Part shown: one piece after another, positions 18,212 to 27,244 of the stretch | How the letters are laid out: the number at the start of each line of letters is the position of its first letter | How positions within the stretch are numbered: the stretch's first letter is position 1 | Assembly (NCBI GenBank): GCA_963663315.1 | Contig: OY760176.1 | Coordinates: 1,054,001-1,118,000, forward strand | Length of the DNA stretch: 64,000 nt | DNA from: G963663315 sp963663315 | GTDB taxonomy: Bacteria; Pseudomonadota; Gammaproteobacteria; Arenicellales; Poriferihabitantaceae | Direction: 5' to 3' | Translations under genes and position numbers: made by a program | The notes under the pieces: generated by a model | What the model saw: only the letters and a program-made list of their open reading frames with translations | What the model was told of the DNA's origin: nothing | The model's database searches: none

Positions 18212-19367
18212 GATAGATCAACTGACGCTGGGCGGTATCCCAGCCTTTGCAGCCAGGGCATTGCCAATGCAATGTATTACTTTGAAATCCACATTGAGTG
18301 CAATGATAATTCCTGCCTCTCTCGACGACTTCCTGCAGCAGGTTTGCCACTATCGAATAATCCTTGTCCTCTTGACTCAAGGCGCCTCTTTTCGCCCTGC
18401 CCTTCATCAGAATGTACATTCCATGCAGGCTTGGGTACTGTCGTACCAACTCAAGCAGTTTCATCTCACCCGCTTCTTTGCCTTTGTCATTGCTGGTTAA
18501 ATCGACCAGTGCCGACAAAATTCTGGGATCCGGATTTATCTCGATTGCACCTTCAAGAAATTTTTGTAATGACTTTTTGTCTCCAAGCGCCAGATAACCA
18601 TTTACGATATGCCCGACCACTTCACCCAGGCTAAGCGGCGACCAGTATTCGACCCCACGCCAGATCGCAATGGCATTGGCATGATTTCCCCGCATCGATG
18701 CCAGTCTGCCAGATTGAATCACCGCCCGCAGACAACGGGGGTTACGCTGAAATGCAGATTCGAGATAGTTTTCAGCTTCTGAATTATTTCCTTCACCTAT
18801 CAAAATTTCAGCCAGTTCGCAGTAGAAATGTGCAATGGTTTCAGAATAATCGTGATCTGAAATCTGATTCAGATTCTCCGCTACATTAATTGCTTGAAGC
18901 CACTCCTTCTCCTGATCGTAAATTTGCAATAAAAACCTGCTCGCCTGTTCCTTGTATTCAGTCAGCAGGTGCATCTCCCGAAACAGATTTTCAGCCCTGC
19001 CAAACAGACCCGCCTTGAAATAATCCTGTGCGAGTTCGAACAATGCCATGGAACGAAAACTGTCTTCGAGGTCTGAACGAGCAACAAGGTTTTGATGTAT
19101 CCGCGTAGCTTTCTCTATTTCTCCCCGACGTCTGAAAAGATTGCCGAGAGCCATATGCATCTCGATGGTTTCATCATCAACCTCAGCCACTTCAAGAAAT
19201 ACTTTCAATGCCTTGTCAGGCTGCTCATTCAACAGAAAATTCAGTCCCTTGAAATACGCATCAGGAACACCCTGGGATTTGACGGGACTGGTTTTATCAT
19301 GGGTGGCCATCAACCAGCCGCCAGCAGCGGCAAGAGGCAAAAGCAGGAGTAACCAGACTGGGTCCAT
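18192..19367 (-). CDS. lapB: Lipopolysaccharide assembly protein B (TPR and zinc ribbon)
   Basis: 391 residues. One N-terminal membrane segment (WLLLLLPLAAAGGWLM) anchors a cytoplasmic TPR array that occupies most of the protein. The C terminus has a rubredoxin-like metal site, CTQCGF then CPGCKGWDT. LapB (YciM) promotes FtsH-dependent turnover of LpxC and so limits LPS synthesis. It is preceded by lapA with a 52-base gap, and its stop overlaps the heptose kinase start. This is the standard ihfB-lapA-lapB order. Confidence 0.95.
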   Translation of the reverse strand: MDPVWLLLLLPLAAAGGWLMATHDKTSPVKSQGVPDAYFKGLNFLLNEQPDKALKVFLEVAEVDDETIEMHMALGNLFRRRGEIEKATRIHQNLVARSDLEDSFRSMALFELAQDYFKAGLFGRAENLFREMHLLTEYKEQASRFLLQIYDQEKEWLQAINVAENLNQISDHDYSETIAHFYCELAEILIGEGNNSEAENYLESAFQRNPRCLRAVIQSGRLASMRGNHANAIAIWRGVEYWSPLSLGEVVGHIVNGYLALGDKKSLQKFLEGAIEINPDPRILSALVDLTSNDKGKEAGEMKLLELVRQYPSLHGMYILMKGRAKRGALSQEDKDYSIVANLLQEVVERGRNYHCTQCGFQSNTLHWQCPGCKGWDTAQRQLIYHAIGGK

Positions 19368-19419
19368 AAGCAGGTAATGATATTTTCAGGTTCTGGTCTG
19401 ATAGCGCCTTGCAGCCAGA

Positions 19420-19692
19420 TTACAGATTTGAAAGTTGCTGACTTTTCAATTCTATCTTGAGTCTCGACGCATCACGTTTGATCTTGCGTCTGGCTTTCAG
19501 GGAAGACACCATACTGACAACATAACCGGCAACGACACCTGTGACCAGTGTAAAAAGCAGCAAAACAGTCAGACTTATTTCTTTATGAAACGTAAAATAA
19601 TTCACCTCAACAACCTGACCATTCATATAAGTGAAGGTCAATCCAACAAATAGAACAATTGTAATAACAATGACATAAAGGATTTTTATCAT
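19420..19692 (-). CDS. lapA: Lipopolysaccharide assembly protein A (DUF1049)
   Basis: A 90-residue inner-membrane protein with two hydrophobic helices (ILYVIVITIVLFVGLTF and LTVLLLFTLVTGVVAGYVVS) around a short VEVNYFTF periplasmic loop. A basic cytoplasmic tail (LKARRKIKRDASRLKIEL) follows. This is the LapA/DUF1049 layout; LapA partners LapB. It starts one base after the ihfB stop, so it is almost certainly co-translated with ihfB. Confidence 0.93.
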   Translation of the reverse strand: MIKILYVIVITIVLFVGLTFTYMNGQVVEVNYFTFHKEISLTVLLLFTLVTGVVAGYVVSMVSSLKARRKIKRDASRLKIELKSQQLSNL

Positions 19693-19693
19693 G

Positions 19694-20026
19694 TCAGTTA
19701 TCGGTTTGTTTTCTGTTTACCTTTTTTCGTAGTTCCAGGCCGGGCTTGAAGTGTGGCACGTATTTTTCGGGTATGTGAACCCTTTTTCCGGTTTTGGGAT
19801 TCCGGCCTACTCTCGGCGGTCTGTAATGCAATGTCATACTGCCAAATCCGCGTATCTCAATTCGCTCACCATTCGACAAGGCCGAAGCCATTCGCTTGAG
19901 AATATTATTCACGGCCAGCTCAACATCAATTTCAGGCAATTGACGCTGGTCAGCGGTAATATTAGCAATTAGCTTCGACTTGGTAAAAGTCGGTCGCTTG
20001 GGCGCTTTCTTGGAATCAACAGACAC
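19694..20026 (-). CDS. ihfB: Integration host factor beta subunit
   Basis: A 110-residue HU/IHF-fold DNA-bending protein. GERIEIRGFGSMTLHYRPPRVGRNPKTG is the DNA-gripping arm region with the IHF-beta type proline tip, and YVPHFKPGLELR ends the fold. The N terminus (MSVDSKKAPKRPTF) is about ten residues longer than in E. coli IhfB. The gene follows rpsA by 21 bases, as in most gammaproteobacteria. Confidence 0.94.
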   Translation of the reverse strand: MSVDSKKAPKRPTFTKSKLIANITADQRQLPEIDVELAVNNILKRMASALSNGERIEIRGFGSMTLHYRPPRVGRNPKTGKRVHIPEKYVPHFKPGLELRKKVNRKQTDN

Positions 20027-20047
20027 AGCTAAAATAATAGCAAAATA

Positions 20048-21724
20048 TCAAAGAGATTGTTTTTCCAACTGTTCTTTCAATTTATCACCAAGTGTTGTAC
20101 CGATAACATTCGACCCTCTCGAATATTCCTGCGTCACTTCATCTTCCAGTTCAAGTTCCCGCACCTTGATAGATAAGGAAAGTTTACGGTCTTTCCTTTC
20201 GATACTGGTAATCTTGGCTTCAATTTTCTCTCCTTCCTTCAATATGGTACGTGCATCTTCGGTACGATCACGTGAGATTTCAGAAGCTCTGAGATAACCC
20301 TCTACGCTACGCGCAAGTTCAACCACAGCCCCTTTTATTGTTACTTCCTTGACTATACCCGTTACCGTGCTGCCTTTTCCATTTTCGTTGACGAAGGCGG
20401 AAAACGGATCTTCGGTCGCCTGTTTGAGACCCAGAGAGATTCGTTCACGTTCTGCATCCACCGCAAGCACGACAACGGTCAATTCATCTCCTTTCTTGTA
20501 TCTGGTAACCACTTCCTCACCAGGTTCATCCCAGGAAAGATCAGAAAGGTGCACCAGACCGTCAATACCCCCTTCGACGCCAATGAATACCCCGAAGTCA
20601 GTAATTGAACGGATATTGCCGACAAGAGAGTCGCCTTTCTTGTAGGTTGCTGCAAACTCTTGCCAGGGATTGGCGGCACATTGCTTCATTCCAAGCGAAA
20701 TACGGCGGCGTCCCGGGTCGATGTCCAGGATCATCACTTCACATTCATCGCCCACATGACAAACCTTGCCGGGATGAATATTCTTGTTCGTCCAATCCAT
20801 CTCGGATAAATGCACCAACCCCTCTACACCTTCTTCCAGTTCGACGAAAGCGCCATAGTCAGTCAGATTTGTTACCTTGCCGAATATACGGGTATTCACC
20901 GGGTAGCGGCGTACCAGACCCAACCAGGGATCTTCGCCCAGTTGCTTGAGCCCGAGTGAAACCCGACTTTGTTCCTTGTCGAATTTAAGTACCCTCGTTT
21001 CAATCTCATCGCCAACCGTCAGTACTTCTGATGGATGCTTCACACGCTTCCAGGCCAGGTCCGTGATGTGCAGCAATCCATCCAACCCTCCGAGATTGAC
21101 GAATGCGCCATAATCGGTCAGATTCTTGACAACACCCTTCACTATTTGCCCTACTTCCAGTGTATCAAGCAGTTTCGCTCTTTCCTCATTAAGTTCGTTT
21201 TCCACGATAGCGCGTCGGGATACGACGATATTATTGCGGGGCTGATCCAGCTTGATGATCTTGAAATCCAGTTCCTTGCCCCTGATGTAATCCGCGTCCT
21301 TGACCTGCCTGACATCAACCAGGGAACCGGGTAAGAACGCACGCAACCCTTCGACATCCGCCGTGAATCCACCCTTGACTTTTTCAGTAATGCTGCCACT
21401 GATAACTTCGCCATTTTCGTAGGCTTTGGTCAGTCCGGCCCAGGCTCGGGCGCGCATCGCTTTTTCACGCGACATTCTGGTATTGCCGGTTCCATCTTCT
21501 ACGGATTCAAGAGCAACCTCGACCTGGTCGCCGATTTTTACGGTCATTTCACCTGCCGAATTTTTGAATTCCGATGCCTTGATCTTTGCATCGGACTTCA
21601 GTCCGGCACTGACAATTACGTAATCGCTGTTTGCTTCAACCACATCTCCAATAATCAGTTCGCCAGGGTTCATGACAACACTGGCCATACTCTCTTCCAA
21701 CAAAGTTGCAAAATTTTCAGTCAT
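20048..21724 (-). CDS. rpsA: 30S ribosomal protein S1
   Basis: A 558-residue protein with six S1 RNA-binding repeats. The first two are divergent and bind the ribosome; repeats three to six carry the recurrent LTDYGAFVxL / DGLLHITDLAW pattern. It binds mRNA leaders and helps start translation. The start MTENFATLLEESM is typical of the family. About 225 bases of leader separate it from cmk and hold a promoter candidate and an inverted repeat. S1 genes are commonly autoregulated through the leader, but no specific structure is demonstrated here. Confidence 0.97.
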   Translation of the reverse strand: MTENFATLLEESMASVVMNPGELIIGDVVEANSDYVIVSAGLKSDAKIKASEFKNSAGEMTVKIGDQVEVALESVEDGTGNTRMSREKAMRARAWAGLTKAYENGEVISGSITEKVKGGFTADVEGLRAFLPGSLVDVRQVKDADYIRGKELDFKIIKLDQPRNNIVVSRRAIVENELNEERAKLLDTLEVGQIVKGVVKNLTDYGAFVNLGGLDGLLHITDLAWKRVKHPSEVLTVGDEIETRVLKFDKEQSRVSLGLKQLGEDPWLGLVRRYPVNTRIFGKVTNLTDYGAFVELEEGVEGLVHLSEMDWTNKNIHPGKVCHVGDECEVMILDIDPGRRRISLGMKQCAANPWQEFAATYKKGDSLVGNIRSITDFGVFIGVEGGIDGLVHLSDLSWDEPGEEVVTRYKKGDELTVVVLAVDAERERISLGLKQATEDPFSAFVNENGKGSTVTGIVKEVTIKGAVVELARSVEGYLRASEISRDRTEDARTILKEGEKIEAKITSIERKDRKLSLSIKVRELELEDEVTQEYSRGSNVIGTTLGDKLKEQLEKQSL

Positions 21725-21845
21725 AATAATTAAGTTGATTCCCGTATCCGTCTCTTTCCATTAACCCCAACCGCAACGAGACGACCTGTGCTTAAGCGTT
21801 CGACATGGAAAAAGCAAAAAAAGCCAGAGATAATAACGGGACCTT

Positions 21846-21874
21846 TAGATAGTTTGGATAAAATTAATATTCAA
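21846..21874 (-). promoter_or_regulatory. Candidate sigma-70 promoter for rpsA
   Basis: On the minus strand a TTGAAT box (21869-21874) and a TATCTA box (21846-21851) are separated by exactly 17 bases, about 120 bases upstream of the rpsA start. It would let rpsA-ihfB-lapA be expressed independently of the aromatic genes upstream. The boxes are near consensus, but the call rests on sequence alone. Confidence 0.45.
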
Positions 21875-21899
21875 ATAATCTGAAAAACTCAGATTATTT
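21873..21899. repeat. AT-rich perfect inverted repeat upstream of rpsA
   Basis: AAATAATCTGA and its exact reverse complement flank a five-base spacer (11-bp arms). It lies between the cmk stop and the rpsA start and touches the candidate -35 box. It could be a weak terminator for cmk or an operator. The stem is AT-rich and no long T-run follows directly. Confidence 0.6.
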
Positions 21900-21950
21900 A
21901 CGATTTTCAACAACTTCAAATTGATGAATCACCTGATAAACAGGGTAATT

Positions 21951-22667
21951 TTACAGTATAGGCATCAAATTACCAATACCAGCCATAACCCTTGATACCA
22001 CTTCGTGTATTTCCAAATCAGTTGTATCCACCAGCAAAGCATCATCTGCCGGTCTCAATGGAGATACGGCACGGTTTACATCACGGGCATCCCGTTCCGA
22101 TATATCTTCGATGAGTTGCCGCACAATAACATCAAAACCCTTGTCTCTCAACTGATTAAAACGTCTTTGCGCCCTCACTTCAACACTGGCTGTAAGATAG
22201 AATTTGCAGGTTGCCCAGGGAAACACCACAGTTCCCATATCTCTTCCATCCGCAACCAGCCCCGGAGCCCGTGCCTGGCTTCTTTGCCAGTTCAATAAAG
22301 TTTTCCTCACTTCAGGAATAGACGCCAGCAATGAAGCGCGCTTCCCCGCCTCTTCAGTTCGAATCGCATCGTTTGCTTCCTCACCACCAATCCAGACAAT
22401 ACCGTCCTTGAACTCAATATCGAGATTTTGAGCAAGAGCAACCAGTCGAGGCACATCTTCGGTACTGATATGATTTTTATGCGCCAGATAACCGATTACT
22501 CGATAAGTAGCGCCACTTTCCAGATAGTGCCAGTCAAGTTGACTGGCAACAGCCTGTGAAACCGTGCCCTTGCCCGACCCGCTCGGACCATCTATGGTGA
22601 TAACGTGAATCGGGTTGGAGCTTTCAATGTGATCCTGAACGGATGGACCCTTATCAGATAACGACAA
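21951..22667 (-). CDS. cmk: Cytidylate kinase
   Basis: A 238-residue NMP kinase that phosphorylates CMP and dCMP. The P-loop ITIDGPSGSGKGTVSQ is near residue 25, followed by the substrate motif YLESGATYRVIGYLA (family members usually have A-L or A-I instead of A-T). DGRDMGTVVFPWA and the LID region RDARDVNRAVSPLRPADDA complete it. It overlaps the aroA end by 14 bases, the standard aroA-cmk-rpsA order. The first 15 residues may be an over-long N terminus. Confidence 0.94.
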   Translation of the reverse strand: MSLSDKGPSVQDHIESSNPIHVITIDGPSGSGKGTVSQAVASQLDWHYLESGATYRVIGYLAHKNHISTEDVPRLVALAQNLDIEFKDGIVWIGGEEANDAIRTEEAGKRASLLASIPEVRKTLLNWQRSQARAPGLVADGRDMGTVVFPWATCKFYLTASVEVRAQRRFNQLRDKGFDVIVRQLIEDISERDARDVNRAVSPLRPADDALLVDTTDLEIHEVVSRVMAGIGNLMPIL

Positions 22668-23967
22668 TGTTTACTCCTGTTTGTTGGGCAATTTGACAAA
22701 ATTCCGGAAAAGAGGTCGCGACATTCTCACAGTTTGAAACAACCACCGGCTCTTTTGCTACAGTTCCGGCGATTGCAAATGCCATCGCAATACGATGATC
22801 TCCAAAGCTGTTCACTTCGCCGCCCTGAAAATTTCCGCCTGTAATTGTCATCCCGTCTGGATGTTCAATGACCTCTATACCCAATGCTGACAAGCCCTGG
22901 ACAATACTATGGATACGGTCGCTTTCCTTGACTCTCAACTCTTCAGCATTTGAAATTCTGGTTTTGCTCCCGCTCTCGGCGCAGGCCGCAGCGACTGCAA
23001 TTACCGGAATTTCGTCGATCGACAATGCAATATCGTCGCCACTGATTTCCACGCCTTTCAGGTCGGAACTTTTCACGCGAATATCAGCCACCGGTTCACC
23101 GCTGATTTTACATTGATTCTCCAATTCAATCTGTCCACCCATTCTTGTCAGTATTTTCAGTGCCCCGTTTCTGCTCGGATTGATTCCGGTCTTCTTCAAA
23201 AGCAATTCGCTATTGGCTGTGATCAACCCTGCAAGAATAAAAAACGCGGCAGATGAAAGATCAGCAGGGACACTTACGGTGCAGCTCTGCAATTGCCCGC
23301 CCCCATGCAGGATAATTTTATTGCCAACAGATTGAATCGGGTAACCAAAACCTTGCAGCATTCTTTCAGTATGATCCCGAGTCGGGGAATTTTCGATTAC
23401 TGTCGTCCACCCGTCAGCGTATAACCCCGCGAGCAGAATCGCTGATTTCACTTGTGCAGAGGCCATCGGCGGCGTGTATTCGATTGCATGCAATCCCCCC
23501 ACCGGGTTGATTTTCAACGGCGGTTTGCCTTCATTCGAATCAATTTGTGCTCCCATCATTTTCAATGGCGTGATAATCCTCCCCATCGGGCGATTGCATA
23601 GATACTCATCACCTGTCAGCACAGATGTCCACGGCTGTGCACTGAGCAGACCACTCAGCAATCGAAATGCAGTGCCTGAATTCCCCATATCCAGCGCCTC
23701 ACAGGGCTTTTCCAGACCGTGCAAACCGACTCCTTCGATGACATAGTTGTGGTCTGCCGGATCTTCGCTGTCACGAGAAATCGACACGCCCATTGTTCTG
23801 AAAGCACTGATGGTTGCCAGCACATCCTCACCTTCAAGGATATCTCTTACCGTTGTCGTGCCATTGGAAATGGCTCCCAAAATGACTGAGCGATGAGAAA
23901 TGGATTTATCTCCTGCGACCTGAATCTCGCCTTGCAGACCGAGGGTTGGAGAAATCTGGAATTTCAT
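22654..23967 (-). CDS. aroA: 3-phosphoshikimate 1-carboxyvinyltransferase (EPSP synthase)
   Basis: About 437 residues from the ATG at 23967. The frame is open a further ten codons upstream, but MKFQISPTLGLQGEI matches the family start. It transfers enolpyruvate from PEP to shikimate 3-phosphate. Active-site segments are GDKSISHRSVILGAI, MGNSGTAFRLLSGLL, the RDHTERML loop and KESDRIHSI. It is overlapped by cmk. In many relatives tyrA is directly upstream or fused; here a divergent HlyD-type gene intervenes, so aroA must have its own promoter in the short gap. Confidence 0.95.
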   Translation of the reverse strand: MKFQISPTLGLQGEIQVAGDKSISHRSVILGAISNGTTTVRDILEGEDVLATISAFRTMGVSISRDSEDPADHNYVIEGVGLHGLEKPCEALDMGNSGTAFRLLSGLLSAQPWTSVLTGDEYLCNRPMGRIITPLKMMGAQIDSNEGKPPLKINPVGGLHAIEYTPPMASAQVKSAILLAGLYADGWTTVIENSPTRDHTERMLQGFGYPIQSVGNKIILHGGGQLQSCTVSVPADLSSAAFFILAGLITANSELLLKKTGINPSRNGALKILTRMGGQIELENQCKISGEPVADIRVKSSDLKGVEISGDDIALSIDEIPVIAVAAACAESGSKTRISNAEELRVKESDRIHSIVQGLSALGIEVIEHPDGMTITGGNFQGGEVNSFGDHRIAMAFAIAGTVAKEPVVVSNCENVATSFPEFCQIAQQTGVNIVVI

Positions 23968-24060
23968 GAATGTCAACTTAAAACATGTCTGTGGCAACGT
24001 CTGCCTTTTATCACATCAACGACATCAGATGTAAGCGAAACCAATTATTTTCAAATCGAC

Positions 24061-24089
24061 TTGAATTAAACTTCCAAACGCAGTATGTA
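24061..24089 (+). promoter_or_regulatory. Candidate sigma-70 promoter for the HlyD-type gene
   Basis: TTGAAT (24061-24066) and TATGTA (24084-24089) are separated by 17 bases and lie about 50 bases before the ATG at 24138. The gap between aroA and this gene is divergent and must also hold an aroA promoter, which I could not place. Confidence 0.4.
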
Positions 24090-24137
24090 AGTAAAAATCA
24101 CTTGTCAGCAAGAGATGTTAGGTGTAGATATGCATGA

Positions 24138-25196
24138 ATGAAAAGATTGATTAGTCGATTCTTCTTTCTGGTGCTGGTTCCGGTTACAGGCCTTGGAATT
24201 GCGGGGTATTATTATCTTATCGGAGGGCAGTATCTGGTTACTGAAAATGCGTATGTGAAATCACGGCTGGTGCATATAAGCAGTGATATAGACGGGCGCG
24301 TTGTGAAGGTAAATGTACACAACAATCAGAATATCAACCAGGGAGATATTCTTTTTCAAATCGATCCGGAGCCTGCAGAAATCGAATTGATGGCGACCCG
24401 GGCTGAAGTGGAAAGCATACGCCTGCGAATCACTTCACTGAAGTCACAGTACAAGCAGACTTTGCTGGATATCGATAATACCGAAGAAACAAACAAATTC
24501 CTGGCTTCCCAGCTCGAAAGGCATAAGAAGCTCAAACAACAGGGACATGGCCTGGAAATTGATTTTGAGCGGGCCCAGCATGACCTGGAGATGGGCCGCC
24601 GGGCATTGGTCACTTCAAATCAGAGAAGCGCCATTGTTCTGGCAGATATTGCGGGCGACCCCGATCTACCGGTGGAGGACCATGCCCTGTTTCTGGCAGC
24701 ACAAGCAAAAGTGTACCGTGCACTCAGAAATCTGGAATTAACCAGTATCAGAGCGCCATCGAGTGGCATCTTAAGCAATGTTACCCTGGAATCTGGAGAA
24801 TATGTCAAGGCAGGTGATGTGATATTTTCCATCGTTGGCAGCGATCAGGTCTGGGTTGAAGCTAATCTGAAGGAATCGCAACTTACCCATCTGCAGGAAG
24901 GGCAAAATGCAACCATTATCGTTGATGCTTATCCGGATCTGGTGTTCTCCGGGGTGGTGACCAGTGTAAGCCCGGCCACGGGTGCGGTATTTGCGGTACT
25001 GCCCCCGCAAAATGCAACAGGGAACTGGGTAAAGGTAGTACAGCGCATCCCAGTAAGGCTGGATTTGATCCAGAACCCCGATGATCCTCCGTTACGTGCA
25101 GGAATGACGACAAAGGTCACTATCAATACCCTGCACGAAAGGAAACTGCCTCGATTCCTGCAGTCTGTTATGGCGGCTATCAAATCGGAAAAATAA
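24138..25196 (+). CDS. HlyD/EmrA-type membrane fusion (periplasmic adaptor) protein
   Basis: 352 residues. A single N-terminal membrane segment (FFFLVLVPVTGLGIAGYYYL) is followed by the biotinyl-lipoyl half motif (IDGRVVKVNVHNNQNINQGD). A coiled-coil hairpin spans roughly residues 80-160, then the second lipoyl half (IRAPSSGILSNVTLESGEYV) and beta-barrel domains ending LRAGMTTKVTINT. Such adaptors bridge an inner-membrane pump (MFS EmrB or an ABC type) to an outer-membrane channel. No pump or channel gene is adjacent; the gene stands alone, opposite in strand to all its neighbours, and splits the tyrA-aroA pair. It ends two bases before the tyrA stop. Confidence 0.86.
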   Translation: MKRLISRFFFLVLVPVTGLGIAGYYYLIGGQYLVTENAYVKSRLVHISSDIDGRVVKVNVHNNQNINQGDILFQIDPEPAEIELMATRAEVESIRLRITSLKSQYKQTLLDIDNTEETNKFLASQLERHKKLKQQGHGLEIDFERAQHDLEMGRRALVTSNQRSAIVLADIAGDPDLPVEDHALFLAAQAKVYRALRNLELTSIRAPSSGILSNVTLESGEYVKAGDVIFSIVGSDQVWVEANLKESQLTHLQEGQNATIIVDAYPDLVFSGVVTSVSPATGAVFAVLPPQNATGNWVKVVQRIPVRLDLIQNPDDPPLRAGMTTKVTINTLHERKLPRFLQSVMAAIKSEK

Positions 25197-25197
25197 A

Positions 25198-26091
25198 TCA
25201 GGCCTGCTTTCTTTTCTCCGAAACCAGATATCTGGCCTGTCTGGCTGAAGTAAACAGATCTTTAATACCCTTTTCATCCATATTTCGGATCATGCAGGCG
25301 ACTTCTTCCAGCTTTTCCTTATATTCATAAATATGTTTTGTCAGGCAGTCACTATTCATTAACGATATGTCACGCCACATTTCCGGATCGCTTGAAGCCA
25401 GCCGGGTAAAATCATAAAAACCGCCTGCCGTCATTTCATAACAACTGCGACGATCCGGCGAATTAGAAAGGAAATCCATCATCACATAGGCCAGTATGTG
25501 CGGGAGATGGCTGGTAACAGACAACACCCGATCATGATCTTCGACCCGCATTATTTTCACGTATGCGCCGGTAGATTCCCACATTTTCTGTACCAGATCG
25601 AGTGCATCCCGATTGGTTTCGGGCAACGGAGTCAGTATCACCTTGTGATTCTCGAAGAGCTCTCCGAAAGCGGCATCAATCCCCGATTTTTCCTTCCCGG
25701 CGATAGGATGGCCTGGCACAAACTGACTGAAATGATCACCTAACTCCTGTTTACCCGTTTGAACTATACCGTATTTGACGCTCCCCACATCCGTGAGAAT
25801 CTTTTCCTTCGACAAGGCAGGAGCAATCACCCTGATCAGATCAGCGATTGTATTGACTGGTGTTGCCAGCACAATCAAATCTGCATCTCTGGCAGCCTGA
25901 ACCGGATCGGTCTGTATTTCATCAATCGCACCTGTGTCCTGTGCTTTTTGCAGATTCACAATGGCTCGACCAACACCAATGATGTGACTTGCGACCCCCG
26001 ATTTTTTCAACGATATCGCCAGCGACCCGCCAATCAGTCCTACTCCAAAAACAGCGACATTGGGTATCTTCAAAGCAGCAGAATTTTTCAA
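25198..26091 (-). CDS. tyrA: Prephenate dehydrogenase
   Basis: A 297-residue NAD(P)-dependent enzyme of tyrosine synthesis. The Rossmann loop is VFGVGLIGGSLAISLKKSG, the substrate segment is VPGHPIAGKEKSGIDAA with its catalytic histidine, and LSVTSHLPHILAY carries the second conserved histidine. It has no chorismate mutase or AroA fusion. It lies 32 bases after pheA. The usual hisC and serC genes of this aromatic supra-operon are not here. Confidence 0.94.
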   Translation of the reverse strand: MKNSAALKIPNVAVFGVGLIGGSLAISLKKSGVASHIIGVGRAIVNLQKAQDTGAIDEIQTDPVQAARDADLIVLATPVNTIADLIRVIAPALSKEKILTDVGSVKYGIVQTGKQELGDHFSQFVPGHPIAGKEKSGIDAAFGELFENHKVILTPLPETNRDALDLVQKMWESTGAYVKIMRVEDHDRVLSVTSHLPHILAYVMMDFLSNSPDRRSCYEMTAGGFYDFTRLASSDPEMWRDISLMNSDCLTKHIYEYKEKLEEVACMIRNMDEKGIKDLFTSARQARYLVSEKRKQA

Positions 26092-26123
26092 GGCAGATCG
26101 GTGGCTGAATATGTATGTGCGAC

Positions 26124-27209
26124 TTAAATGGATGCAGGATATGAACCGAGATTTTTATACAGACCAGCTTCGGATTTCATCTGACTCAATGCCATGTTGA
26201 CATGTTCTTCGTCTTGGTGCCCGGCGATATCGACGAAAAAAACATACTCCCACGCACTTATCCTGGATGGCCGTGACTCGATTTTTGTCATGTCGATCTG
26301 CGCATCCAGCAAAGGTTTCAACAAATGAATCAACGCACCTGGTCGACTTCGGCACGATAACAATAAACTGGTTTTATCATTTCCGCTTGGTGGCGTTTCA
26401 CGATTGGACATAATCAGAAAACGGGTGGCATTATCCGACTCATCCTCTATATGTTCGGACAGTATATTCAAATCATAACGATTTGCCGCCATTTCTCCGG
26501 CAATCGCCGCAGCGCCGCTTTCAGTCGATGCCCGTATCGCTGCATCGGCATTGCTGCTGACAGGAATACGGCTTGCGGTCGGGTGGTGAGTATCAATCCA
26601 GCGTTTGCATTGACCCAGTGACTGGGTATGCGCGTAGATTGTTTTGATAGCGGAAAGATCGTTTTCACGGCTCACCAGATTATGATTGATTTCGAAATTG
26701 ATCTCTCCACAAATGGTAAGGGAAGTGGTGACCAGACGATCCAGAGTACCGGTGACCCCGCCTTCGGTTGAATTTTCAACCGGTACTACCGAAAAATCAG
26801 TATGTTCGTTTTCTGTTGACTTGAAGATTTCATCGATAATCGGGAAATCCACGATATCAATGCCGCTGCCGAAATGCTGCCTTGCCGCAGCTTCACTATA
26901 AGTGCCCAAAGGGCCGAGTACCGAGACAGACAACGCTGCCTCGGCGCTGCGGGTAATCGACATGATTTCCCGAAACAGGTTTTCCAGTGCACTGTTCTCA
27001 AGCAGGCCCGAATTCAGCTTTTTCAATCGGCTGAGCACCTGCGCCTCTCTTTCAGGCCGGTAAAATGCAGGCACATCCAGACTGGCCTTTATCTGTGCTA
27101 CTGTTTTTGCCGCAATCAGTCGATCATTTATCAAGCGCAGGATTTTCTCGTCGATGGTATCAATCTGATCACGGATAGCTTTCAGGTTTTTATCAGTTTC
27201 CATGGACAC
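26124..27209 (-). CDS. pheA: Chorismate mutase / prephenate dehydratase (P-protein)
   Basis: A bifunctional 361-residue enzyme of phenylalanine synthesis. An AroQ chorismate mutase domain occupies roughly residues 8-90 (IRDQIDTIDEKILRLINDRL, the R and K catalytic pattern). The dehydratase domain (LGPLGTYSEAAARQHFG; VVPVENSTEGGVTGTLD) follows, and then an ACT regulatory domain with the ESRPS motif for phenylalanine feedback. It sits between gyrA and tyrA in the conserved order, 35 bases after gyrA. Confidence 0.96.
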   Translation of the reverse strand: MSMETDKNLKAIRDQIDTIDEKILRLINDRLIAAKTVAQIKASLDVPAFYRPEREAQVLSRLKKLNSGLLENSALENLFREIMSITRSAEAALSVSVLGPLGTYSEAAARQHFGSGIDIVDFPIIDEIFKSTENEHTDFSVVPVENSTEGGVTGTLDRLVTTSLTICGEINFEINHNLVSRENDLSAIKTIYAHTQSLGQCKRWIDTHHPTASRIPVSSNADAAIRASTESGAAAIAGEMAANRYDLNILSEHIEDESDNATRFLIMSNRETPPSGNDKTSLLLSCRSRPGALIHLLKPLLDAQIDMTKIESRPSRISAWEYVFFVDIAGHQDEEHVNMALSQMKSEAGLYKNLGSYPASI

Positions 27210-27244
27210 GATACTGTTTGACTGGCGTTATCGGTTGGATTAAT

